Positions 1 through 5,307 of a stretch of 5,973 nt of DNA are shown in pieces. A model generated the notes under the pieces. That model was given only the letters and a program-made list of their open reading frames with translations, did no database searches and had not been told where the DNA came from. The position numbers and the translations under genes are program-made. This stretch comes from RGIG4074 sp964459165 (GTDB lineage Bacteria > Bacillota > Clostridia > Christensenellales > Borkfalkiaceae), in contig CAYWKM010000066.1 in NCBI GenBank assembly GCA_964459165.1, forward strand, positions 1-5,973, in the 5' to 3' direction. Positions within the stretch are counted from its first letter, which is position 1; each line of letters begins with the position of its first letter.

Positions 1-147
1 TTGCAAAATATTCTTATCCTTATTCTGATAATATCCCCCTCCATTTATAAAAACAAACGAAGGGTAATAAATTACAGGAAAAACCGCGCAATAGGATTTT
101 TATGATCATTTAAGCAATGCGGCGCTCATTGCTTGAAACGTTATATA

Positions 148-220
148 AAAAAATCGAACGTGCATTTCGTACTCCCGAAAAATAAATCTTTTCGTTTTAT
201 TTTTGCACATTCGATTTTTT
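148..220. terminator. long two-way hairpin, terminator-like
   Basis: Arms 148-164 and 204-220 pair over 17 positions with one C/A mismatch (159 against 209). Inside them a second AT-only stem pairs 179-186 with 196-203. Read on the plus strand the hairpin ends in a run of six T; read on the minus strand it ends in seven T (positions 147-153 complemented). Both directions therefore resemble an intrinsic terminator. On the minus strand it lies about 37 bases beyond the end of the zinc-ribbon remnant, where a terminator for that gene would be. The 39-base loop is longer than in a typical intrinsic terminator, so the role is inferred. Confidence 0.5.
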
Positions 221-256
221 CTTGACAGGTTTTATTTGCCGATATTTTTTGAAGGA

Positions 257-383
257 TTATTTTGCCCCCCTGATTTTTACATTCAATTTTGTCTTGCATT
301 TCGGACAATAGATTTTTATGCTTGAGCCGCCGCCGACCTTGAACTGTTACACGCCGTCGGAACATACAGTGCAGTAGGTTCAT
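257..383 (-). pseudogene. decayed small zinc-ribbon protein gene
   Basis: An ATG at 381-383 (minus strand) sits 9 bases after an AAAGG ribosome-site-like sequence and begins M-N. If one C of the pair just after that codon is ignored, the frame reads MNYCTVCSDGV, hits a TAA at 347-349, then continues as QFKVGGG, SSIKIYCPKCKTKLNVK and ends at a TAA (257-259). Two CxxC knuckles (CTVC and CPKC) separated by 18 codons, with a GGGS turn and a CPxCKT second knuckle, are typical of small zinc ribbons such as the Mu Com-like family. As it stands the gene is broken by one frameshift and one nonsense codon. The straight ORF from the same ATG is in a different frame and shows no zinc ribbon. Alternative: chance similarity in a short reading frame; the paired knuckles make that less likely. 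Confidence 0.42.
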
Positions 384-420
384 CCGCGCTTACCTTTGAA
401 TTCTTAATAAGCTCTTCAAA

Positions 421-455
421 AAGGAGGGCTTCGTCCTTAGAATGAAGCCCTCCTT
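421..455. terminator. intrinsic terminator, probably bidirectional
   Basis: A perfect 12-bp stem (421-432 with 444-455, GC-rich GGAGGGCTTC core) closes an 11-base loop. On the minus strand the stem ends in five T (two of them paired); on the plus strand it is followed by ATTTT. It is the second hairpin met by minus-strand transcription leaving tRNA-Leu(GAG), so it acts as a backup stop. It also insulates the zinc-ribbon remnant further along. Confidence 0.7.
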
Positions 456-494
456 ATTTTCGCTCATAGCCTAATTTACGGCAAAAAAACGTAC

Positions 495-533
495 AAAAGC
501 CCGCCGAAAACAATCTGTTTTCGGCGGGCTTTT
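495..533. terminator. intrinsic terminator after tRNA-Leu(GAG)
   Basis: A perfect 18-bp inverted repeat (495-512 with 516-533) has a 3-base loop, a GCCCGCCG core and A/T ends, so that U-runs are produced in both directions. On the minus strand the hairpin ends in GCTTTT followed a few bases later by seven T; on the plus strand in GCTTTTATAT. It lies about 30 bases past the 3' end of tRNA-Leu(GAG) and is the first strong stop after the slt gene, so it probably ends both the tRNA transcript and the polA operon transcript. Confidence 0.85.
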
Positions 534-562
534 ATATCGGCGTCCTTTTCAGGTACCGAAGA

Positions 563-647
563 TGGTGTGAAGGATGGGACTTGAACCCACACGGAATAAT
601 CCATACGCACCTCAAACGTATGCGTCTGCCAATTTCGCCACCCTCAC
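563..647 (-). tRNA. tRNA-Leu (anticodon GAG), CCA encoded
   Basis: The minus strand folds as a class II tRNA: acceptor GTGAGGG with CCTTCAC (one G-U pair), D-stem GCG/CGC, anticodon stem TACGT/GCGTA with loop TTGAGGT, a variable arm with GGA/TCC pairing, T-stem GTGGG/CCCAT around TTCAAGT, discriminator A and encoded CCA. The anticodon GAG (plus-strand 611-613) reads leucine codons CUC and CUU. The long variable arm and discriminator A fit leucine. It has its own promoter just upstream. Confidence 0.96.
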
Positions 648-656
648 GAATGCAAT

Positions 657-671
657 GCTTTCAAAGAAAGC
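657..671 (-). other. small hairpin in the tRNA-Leu(GAG) 5' leader
   Basis: A perfect 6-bp stem, GCTTTC with GAAAGC around a 3-base loop, begins at or near the predicted transcription start and ends 10 bases before the mature tRNA. It could shape the leader for 5'-end processing, but a short palindrome like this can occur by chance. Confidence 0.3.
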
Positions 672-677
672 TTTTAT

Positions 678-706
678 ATAATACAATAAACCGGCCGTGA
701 AGTCAA
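678..706 (-). promoter_or_regulatory. sigma-A-type promoter of tRNA-Leu(GAG)
   Basis: On the minus strand, -35 TTGACT (701-706) and -10 TATTAT (678-683) are separated by exactly 17 bases, and the predicted start (about 671) is some 24 bases before the tRNA. Each box differs from consensus at one position. The TGA stop codon of the lytic transglycosylase gene (703-705) lies inside the -35 box, so the promoter is embedded in the end of the upstream gene. Confidence 0.8.
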
Positions 707-1230
707 GTATTTTTGTAAAAAAAATTATAAAATTTATAATTTTTCTGAACTTTCTTTACATAGTTCTTCGTTTCGATAAACGGGATATTGTCCAGCTGTT
801 TCCCGTCGGAAGAGTAATTTTTATCGGCAAGCCATCTGGACACATTTCCCTCTCCCGCGTTATACGCCGCCAACACCGTCGTCCGATTCTCAAATTTATT
901 TTCAAGATAACGAATATATTGGATTCCTATATAAATATTGTAATCCGGATCTGTCAGCGCGCCGCCTTCCAATTGATAGAGATCGACCAAAAAATCTGCC
1001 GTCGAAGGCATAATCTGCATTAATCCGACGGCTCCGCTCGTACTGAAAGCCTGTTCTTCAAAGGAGCTTTCGGTTTTTATAACCGCATAGATGAGATTTT
1101 CATCCGAATATCCCCTCTTACGGATTAGTTCGTTATACGGCTTCGGATAAACCTCCGTATAAATGTATCCAACGCAGAAAAACAACCCGAAAAGCAGACA
1201 GGAAGCCGATAACCAATATTTAAATTTCAT
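703..1230 (-). CDS. membrane-anchored lytic transglycosylase (SLT domain, GH23)
   Basis: This 175-residue protein has a short positive N-terminus, one hydrophobic segment at about residues 6-24 (membrane anchor or uncleaved signal) and a Slt70-type catalytic domain from about 30 to the end. Family motifs are in order: the catalytic glutamate in TESSF (E54), GLMQIMP (69-75), AAYNAGEG (121-128) and ETKNYVKKV (153-161). Such enzymes cleave the MurNAc-GlcNAc bond of peptidoglycan to give 1,6-anhydro ends; the anchor places this one outside the cytoplasmic membrane. The length is normal for the single-domain Clostridia type. The start codon lies 11 bases inside coaE with no close Shine-Dalgarno site, suggesting translation coupled to coaE. 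Its stop codon is part of the following tRNA promoter. Catalytic assignment is confident; the exact cell-wall role is not known from sequence. Confidence 0.94.
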   Translation of the reverse strand: MKFKYWLSASCLLFGLFFCVGYIYTEVYPKPYNELIRKRGYSDENLIYAVIKTESSFEEQAFSTSGAVGLMQIMPSTADFLVDLYQLEGGALTDPDYNIYIGIQYIRYLENKFENRTTVLAAYNAGEGNVSRWLADKNYSSDGKQLDNIPFIETKNYVKKVQKNYKFYNFFYKNT

Positions 1231-1786
1231 GCAAAATTTTTTCGATATTCCTCTTTAATGCGGCGATATCGCCGTCGTTATAAATAATGAAATCGTTTTG
1301 TTTGATCTTCTCTTCATAATCGACCTGATGATTGATTCTACTCAACGCTTCTTCTTCTGCTATCCCGTCTCTTTCCATTATTGACAGTATACGCTTTTGA
1401 AGCGGACGATATACTATGATTATTTTATCGAAAAGATTCTCATAATTTCCCTCGAACAAAAGAGGAACTTCGGCAAAGACGACGCCCTCCTCCCCGTCCA
1501 TTTTTTTCATCAGTTCCGACATAATCATGGGGTGAGATAAACCGTTTAGTTTTTTCAGGCTTTCTTTGTCATGAAAAACCAGATCGGAGAGATATTTTCT
1601 GTTGATTTTTCCGTTTTTTATCGCTTCATTCCCAAATAATTCGGACAATTTTTTCAAATATTCCCGATTGTCGCATATTTCCTTATAAATTTTATCGCAG
1701 GAAAAAACCGGATATCCTTTATCCGACAAATATTTCGATACGAGGGATTTTCCGCTTCCGATTCCTCCGGTAATCGCTATTTTCAT
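1220..1786 (-). CDS. coaE: dephospho-CoA kinase
   Basis: CoaE phosphorylates the 3'-hydroxyl of dephospho-CoA with ATP, the last step of coenzyme A synthesis in the cytoplasm. The 188-residue length is close to the family's usual size of about 200. The P-loop GGIGSGKS is at residues 7-14, followed by the acidic CoA-side residue in SCDKIY (D31, equivalent by position to the proposed catalytic Asp), the LSHP motif (83-86), VPLLFE (107-112), the lid arginines in KRILSIMERD (R132, R139) and RINHQ (150-154), and the adenine-side segment NDFIIYN (164-170). Its ATG overlaps the polA stop as ATGA (1783-1786), so translation is almost certainly coupled to polA; it overlaps slt by 11 bases downstream. 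No residue appears to be missing. Confidence 0.97.
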   Translation of the reverse strand: MKIAITGGIGSGKSLVSKYLSDKGYPVFSCDKIYKEICDNREYLKKLSELFGNEAIKNGKINRKYLSDLVFHDKESLKKLNGLSHPMIMSELMKKMDGEEGVVFAEVPLLFEGNYENLFDKIIIVYRPLQKRILSIMERDGIAEEEALSRINHQVDYEEKIKQNDFIIYNDGDIAALKRNIEKILHEI

Positions 1787-4335
1787 TCTTTCGCCTCATA
1801 CCAGTTATTTCCGCTGCAAACTTCCGCGACGAGAGGAACCCGAAATTTAACTGCGTTCTCCATTTCCTCTTTTAAAATGGAAGAAGCGACTTCCTTCTCC
1901 TCCAAAGGGCAATCGATAATGAGTTCGTCGTGTACTTGGAGAATCAACTTTGCGCGCAAGCCCTTCTCTTTCAGTTTTCTATATACGTGAATCATAGCAA
2001 TTTTTATGACGTCTGCGCTGGAACCTTGCAAAGGCATATTCATAGCGGCGCGTTCGCCGAACGATCGAACGGCATAGTTGGAAGATTTCAGCTCGTTGAT
2101 AATTCGTTTACGCCCCGTAAAGGTCGTAGTATAGCCGTCTTTTTTCGCCTTTTCCACATTCTCTTCCATATATTTTTTCACGTCGGAATACCGTTCAAAA
2201 TATCGATCGATGTACTCTTTTGCTTCGGAAACGCCGGAGCCGATTTTCTGGGAAAGACCGAAAGCGCTCATCCCGTATAGAATCCCGAAATTGATCGCCT
2301 TGGCTCTTCTGCGATTCTCCGGCGTAACGTCTTTCAAGGGAATATCAAAAACCTGAGAAGCGGTCAGCGCGTGAATATCCTGCCCTTCATTGTACGCCTG
2401 AATGAGTTCTTTACATCCTGAAAAATGAGCGAGAAGCCGAAGCTCGATCTGAGAATAATCCGCATCGAGGAGGACGTTTCCCTTACTCGCGACAAAGAGC
2501 TTTCTCAGTTCCCTCCCCTCCGAAGTGCGGACGGGTATATTCTGCAAATTCGGATTGACGCTGGAAAGTCGTCCGGTAGAAGTTACCGTCTGCGTGTAAG
2601 TCGTGTGAATTTTCCCGTCGACGATCAGAGGAAACATCCCGTCTAAATAAGTCGATTTTAATTTTTGAACCTGACGATAACGCAAGACGAGGCGCACAAA
2701 TTCGCTCTCGGGAGCTAATTTTTCAAGAACTTCGGCTCCCGTCGAATATTTTCCGTTTCTGCCTTTCTTTCCCCCCTTTAATTTCATCTTATCGAAAAGA
2801 ATGCTTCCGAGTTGCGCCGGCGAATTGATATTAAAGGTTTCTCCTGCCATCTCGAAAATAGCGGCCGAAAGATCTTTTAATTCTTTATCATATTTGGAGG
2901 ATAGTGCATGAATGACGCTTTCCTCCACGCAAACGCCTTCCTCTTCCATAGAATATAAAACTTCGGTTAAAGGAAGCTCGATTTCGCGATATAAAGACAG
3001 ACAATTTTCCTCTTCCATTCTCTTCGAATAAAGGGAATAAAGTCTGCTCAAAGAATACGCTTTTTTATCCTTCGGCAAATGTTCGAAAGCGATCAGGTCG
3101 TCGATATCCTCTTCTTTGTCCGTCGAATCGACGAGATATCTCATAAGAGAGACGTCTTCAAAATGAGCGGAAAAATCCGAAACGGCAAAATTTACTTCGT
3201 GCATCAGCTCTTTCGCGCCATAGGTTACGACGGTCTTTCGAGCGTCCCCGAATAGCAGTTTAAAGAGCGGAGCGAAATCTTCTATAAAAAAACCTGTTTC
3301 GAGTAAGTTCTTTTTGATCGGAAAAATATGTTCTCTCCCGTCGACAAAAAGATACAGAGCGTCCTTTAAAACGACATAAATTATTTCCGTTTGTTCAATT
3401 CTGTCATAAAAAGAATCTCGCTCGTCGGTATTCTTATAGATAATTGCATCAATCTCGTCGTTCACGACGTTATCGACGTTTGTCTCCGATTGTGCGACAA
3501 AAAGATCCATGCCGAGGAACGTTTTAAATTCGAGCTCTTCAAATTTATGTTTTACTTGCAGAGAAAATTTTTCGGGGACTCTGCAATCGTCCAGAGAAAC
3601 GGCTATCGGAACGTTTACATCGATCGTTGCAAGCTTTTTCGACATAAAAGCGGATTCCCTTCCGTTTGTCAACTTTTTATTCGTTGCGCCGGTTATTTCG
3701 TCGAGATGAGCGTAAACGTTATCGAGATCATGATAATTCGCCAACAATTCCTTCGCCGTTTTCTCTCCGATTCCGGGCACGCCGGGAATATTATCCGATT
3801 GATCGCCCATTAAAGATTTTAAATCGATAATTTGCGACGGAGACAAACCCGTCTCGGATGAAAAATTTTCGCTTGTCAGCTGTAAGAGATCCGTTACTCC
3901 CCTCTTGGTAAAATATACGTCGGTATTCTCGTTTACCAACTGATAGGAGTCTCTGTCCCCCGTATATATAATAGAATGAACGTTGAATTTTCTAGATAAA
4001 GTCCCAATAATATCGTCCGCTTCATATCCTTCTAATTCGCAGATTTTTATATTCATTAAAGAGAGGCAATCTTTTAAGACGGGAACCTGTACCCGCAGCT
4101 CTTCCGGCATTCCCTTTCGCCCTGCTTTGTAGCTATCGTACATCAAATGCCGAAAAGTCGGAGCATGCAGGTCGAATGCAACGGCCATATATTTGGGCTT
4201 TAAGTCAGAGATAATCTTTGTCGTCAATTTTATAAATCCGAAAACGCCGTTGGTTGGCAAGCCGTTCCTTGTCGTGAATACCGGAGTTGCAAAAAACGCT
4301 CTGTTCAAAAGGCTGTTTCCGTCAATCAGAATCAT
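1783..4335 (-). CDS. polA: DNA polymerase I (5' nuclease, inactive 3'-5' exonuclease, polymerase)
   Basis: Family A polymerase for Okazaki fragment maturation and repair synthesis, 850 residues from the chosen start. The 5' nuclease domain (about 1-280) has LIDGNS, the metal ligands in YEADD (104-108) and TGDRD (125-129), and GDQSDNIPG. The middle domain (about 295-445) keeps no DxE or other exonuclease acidic set, as in Bacillus-type Pol I, so proofreading is probably absent. The polymerase domain has TSTGRLSS (585-592), motif A DADYSQIELR (624-633), motif B RRRAKAINFGILYG (675-688) with a Phe that fits a dNTP-selective enzyme, and motif C VHDE (801-804). Start choice: the ATG at 4333-4335 follows AGAGGG by 5 bases and gives MILIDGN, matching relatives. 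Alternatives are ATG 4362 (GAGG 10 bases away, 859 aa) and TTG 4371 (GAGG only one base away, unlikely). First gene of the polA-coaE-slt operon. Confidence 0.97.
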   Translation of the reverse strand: MILIDGNSLLNRAFFATPVFTTRNGLPTNGVFGFIKLTTKIISDLKPKYMAVAFDLHAPTFRHLMYDSYKAGRKGMPEELRVQVPVLKDCLSLMNIKICELEGYEADDIIGTLSRKFNVHSIIYTGDRDSYQLVNENTDVYFTKRGVTDLLQLTSENFSSETGLSPSQIIDLKSLMGDQSDNIPGVPGIGEKTAKELLANYHDLDNVYAHLDEITGATNKKLTNGRESAFMSKKLATIDVNVPIAVSLDDCRVPEKFSLQVKHKFEELEFKTFLGMDLFVAQSETNVDNVVNDEIDAIIYKNTDERDSFYDRIEQTEIIYVVLKDALYLFVDGREHIFPIKKNLLETGFFIEDFAPLFKLLFGDARKTVVTYGAKELMHEVNFAVSDFSAHFEDVSLMRYLVDSTDKEEDIDDLIAFEHLPKDKKAYSLSRLYSLYSKRMEEENCLSLYREIELPLTEVLYSMEEEGVCVEESVIHALSSKYDKELKDLSAAIFEMAGETFNINSPAQLGSILFDKMKLKGGKKGRNGKYSTGAEVLEKLAPESEFVRLVLRYRQVQKLKSTYLDGMFPLIVDGKIHTTYTQTVTSTGRLSSVNPNLQNIPVRTSEGRELRKLFVASKGNVLLDADYSQIELRLLAHFSGCKELIQAYNEGQDIHALTASQVFDIPLKDVTPENRRRAKAINFGILYGMSAFGLSQKIGSGVSEAKEYIDRYFERYSDVKKYMEENVEKAKKDGYTTTFTGRKRIINELKSSNYAVRSFGERAAMNMPLQGSSADVIKIAMIHVYRKLKEKGLRAKLILQVHDELIIDCPLEEKEVASSILKEEMENAVKFRVPLVAEVCSGNNWYEAKE

Positions 4336-4340
4336 CTTAT

Positions 4341-4346
4341 CCCTCT
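4341..4346 (-). promoter_or_regulatory. ribosome binding site deciding the polA start
   Basis: AGAGGG on the minus strand stands 5 bases before the ATG at 4335. A second weaker site, GAGG at 4373-4376, would serve an ATG at 4362 with a 10-base gap. Both starts may be used; the first has the better spacing and places the conserved LIDGN motif at the usual distance from the N-terminus. Confidence 0.55.
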
Positions 4347-4397
4347 TGTTATCTTTCACCATAAATCTCAAACCTCAAAAGAAGAATATCTATATTC

Positions 4398-4426
4398 AGT
4401 ATAGCATGCTAACGAGAAAAAAGCAA
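4398..4426 (-). promoter_or_regulatory. extended -10 promoter of the polA operon
   Basis: On the minus strand, -10 TATACT (4398-4403) is preceded by TGC, giving an extended -10 (TGnTATACT). A weaker -35, TTGCTT (4421-4426), is 17 bases further up. Transcription would start near 4391, leaving a leader of roughly 30-55 bases depending on the polA start. The extended -10 can compensate for the poor -35 (3 of 6 matches). Confidence 0.72.
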
Positions 4427-4471
4427 TACAAAAATAATTTTTGTAAAATCAAAAAAACGGCGATAAATCGA

Positions 4472-4500
4472 TTGATTTTTTTTTCAAGTTATAATATAAT
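4472..4500 (+). promoter_or_regulatory. sigma-A-type promoter of tRNA-Leu(CAA)
   Basis: -35 TTGATT (4472-4477) and a perfect -10 TATAAT (4495-4500) are 17 bases apart, with start expected near 4507, nine bases before the tRNA. A second TATAAT overlaps one base upstream (4490-4495) but has no -35 at proper distance. The promoter is divergent from that of polA; the two -35 boxes are 45 bases apart. Confidence 0.82.
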
Positions 4501-4515
4501 GTACGTGCATTGAAA

Positions 4516-4602
4516 GCCGGTGTGGTGAAATTGGCAGACGCGCGGGACTCAAAATCCCGTGTTGGCGACAACGTGTGGGTCCGAGTCCCACCACCGGCAC
4601 CA
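4516..4602 (+). tRNA. tRNA-Leu (anticodon CAA), CCA encoded
   Basis: Class II fold: acceptor GCCGGTG with CACCGGC (perfect), D-arm with AAATTGGCAGA loop, anticodon stem CGGGA/TCCCG with loop CTCAAAA, a variable arm GTTG-GCGA-CAAC, T-stem GTGGG/CCCAC around TCCGAGT, discriminator A and encoded CCA. The anticodon CAA at 4550-4552 reads UUG. Its 3' end is the left border of the accessory-looking segment, a common insertion point for islands, though no second copy of the tRNA end is visible here. Confidence 0.97.
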
Positions 4603-4769
4603 AAAAACGGGGGTATACGTCCTCCCCCCCCACTCGAAGAAATAACCACGCGCATAGCACGTGGCAGACCGAGGACAAACGCGGTTTTGAGCGAAAGTTC
4701 AAAGTCGCGTTTGTTATTTGGGCTCTTTTTCAAATGTTGGGGGTAGAGGCAGAAGGAAAAAGATAAAAA
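4603..4769 (+). other. intergenic spacer after tRNA-Leu(CAA), structured, no gene supported
   Basis: The stretch begins with a G5 block (4609-4613) facing a C8 run (4624-4631) that can pair as a GC hairpin. It then has a small CCACG/CGTGG inverted repeat (4646-4664 region) and the long stem at 4675-4714. Reading frames that cross it on both strands are extensions of translated tRNA sequence and show no independent protein character. The C8 homopolymer is also a plausible site of sequencing or replication slippage. Confidence 0.4.
4675..4714 (+). terminator. long hairpin, possible terminator of tRNA-Leu(CAA)
   Basis: Positions 4675-4690 pair with 4699-4714 without interruption over 16 bp, including two G-U pairs (4684-4705 and 4685-4704), around an 8-base loop containing GCGAAAG. 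On the plus strand it is followed by TATTTGGGC and then CTTTTT, an imperfect U-tract. No other plus-strand stop is seen between the tRNA and the next gene. The gap between stem and T5 run is longer than usual, so a structured RNA element remains possible. Confidence 0.42.
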
Positions 4770-4804
4770 TTTTATGGCTTGCCAAAAAATGGCAGGTCAT
4801 AAAA
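4770..4804 (-). terminator. minus-strand intrinsic terminator before the unknown gene pair
   Basis: A 15-bp stem (4770-4784 with 4790-4804, two G-U pairs) encloses a loop of five A. On the minus strand it is followed by TTTTTATCTTTTT, a good U-tract; on the plus strand it is followed by A and G, so it should act only on minus-strand RNA. The only minus-strand units to its right are the CRISPR array and the gene remnant, so it would stop their antisense read-through before tRNA-Leu(CAA). Confidence 0.6.
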
Positions 4805-4822
4805 AGGAATCAACTGTATGAT

Positions 4823-4844
4823 ATGATATTGAGGCGAATATCAT
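4823..4844 (+). promoter_or_regulatory. inverted repeat holding the ribosome site and start codon
   Basis: ATGATATT (4823-4830) and AATATCAT (4837-4844) are a perfect 8-bp inverted repeat. The loop is the weak ribosome site GAGGCG, and the right arm contains the first two bases of the start codon (4843). In RNA this could form a weak hairpin affecting start access; in DNA it could be an operator. Two overlapping TATGAT boxes (4817-4827) lie on its left side, but no good -35 accompanies them. Confidence 0.4.
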
Positions 4845-5307
4845 GCAGAAGATAAAAAAGCAAGAAAAAATAATCCGTAATGCGATTCGCAACGGAGATC
4901 TTATAACAATCATCGCGGTTGAAAAAGCATTGGAAAGATTCTCGGACGAAGATATTTTGCTCGGCGGGAAGAAGGGCGCTATTTTTCGGAGTATCTATTA
5001 CGGAAAACCGCAAGAAAATTGGAAACTATCGGTCGGTGGATTTGTCGGAGAGAGAACATTATACGTCCGAAAGATTAAGGAATGGTTAATCACGGAAGAG
5101 CATACCGTGGAGCCATTGGGATGCGGGCATTATAAAAGCGACGTTTTCGAGTACGGCGGAGGATACAGAGCACATTTCGAAAAAGACGGATTACTGCCGT
5201 ATCATCCGAAAGAATGGAACAGACACGGCGGGGAATACTTCAAGATTGCAACAGGAAAAGGATGGGTAAAACGCTATGACAGAAGAGGAAACAAGAAAAA
5301 AGATTAA
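4843..5307 (+). CDS. hypothetical protein, 154 aa, first gene of an overlapping pair
   Basis: I do not recognise this family. The product is soluble, Lys/Arg-rich and has no signal peptide or membrane segment. The N-terminal 35 residues look helical (KKQEKIIRNAIRNGD, then VEKALERFSDED). The middle has aromatic/glycine segments, SIYYGKP (70-76 region) and SVGGFVGERT. The rest contains PLGCGHY, FEYGGGYRAHFE and PYHPKEWNRHGGEYF, ending in a very basic tail (KRYDRRGNKKKD). The many Gly-Tyr-Trp turns suggest a compact beta-rich domain after a helical start. The single clear ATG follows GAGGCG by 6 bases. The gene overlaps the next one by 32 bases, a sign of an operon. Codon use resembles polA rather than a strongly foreign gene. 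No function is proposed; the position between a tRNA and a CRISPR array is accessory-like. Confidence 0.85.
   Translation: MQKIKKQEKIIRNAIRNGDLITIIAVEKALERFSDEDILLGGKKGAIFRSIYYGKPQENWKLSVGGFVGERTLYVRKIKEWLITEEHTVEPLGCGHYKSDVFEYGGGYRAHFEKDGLLPYHPKEWNRHGGEYFKIATGKGWVKRYDRRGNKKKD

Noticed and set aside
28..56. Possible minus-strand promoter TTGTTT, 17 bases, TATTAT leading off the left edge
   Set aside because: The -10 is good but the -35 matches only 3 of 6 and no gene is visible in the window downstream; left unannotated.
109..137. Hairpin AAGCAATG/CATTGCTT with a 7-base loop
   Set aside because: Real inverted repeat but no U-tract on either side and no gene nearby to interpret it; probably incidental.
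222..250. TTGACA on the plus strand as a -35 box
   Set aside because: No acceptable -10 at 16-18 bases (only T-runs), and no plus-strand gene follows.
141..383. 80-residue minus-strand ORF from the ATG at 383
   Set aside because: Its frame lacks the zinc-ribbon pattern, runs through the 148-220 terminator and looks like low-complexity Lys-rich translation; the frame-shifted reading is the more protein-like one.
1930..3813. Several plus-strand ORFs of 66-140 codons opposite polA
   Set aside because: Antisense shadows of polA, whose catalytic motifs are continuous throughout; none has a ribosome site or recognisable domain.
4609..4620. Similarity of the CRISPR spacer (reverse strand CGGGGGATACGCC) to CGGGGGTATACGTCC after the tRNA
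   Set aside because: The match covers only about a dozen bases and needs a gap and a mismatch; too short for self-targeting.
4449..4733. Minus-strand frame across tRNA-Leu(CAA) with the peptide GTRTHTLSPTRDFESRASAN
   Set aside because: This is the well-known false protein made by translating the antisense of tRNA-Leu; the tRNA fold is complete and explains the sequence.
4510..4766. Plus-strand frames containing VVKLADARDSKSR and extending past the tRNA
   Set aside because: These are translated sense tRNA-Leu sequence plus spacer, another common misannotation; no ribosome site and no independent coding signal.
4794..4822. Possible promoter for the 154-aa gene: AGGTCA, 17 bases, TATGAT
   Set aside because: The -35 is poor and lies within the arm of the 4770-4804 hairpin; the start would fall within about 15 bases of the ATG. 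Not convincing without start mapping.
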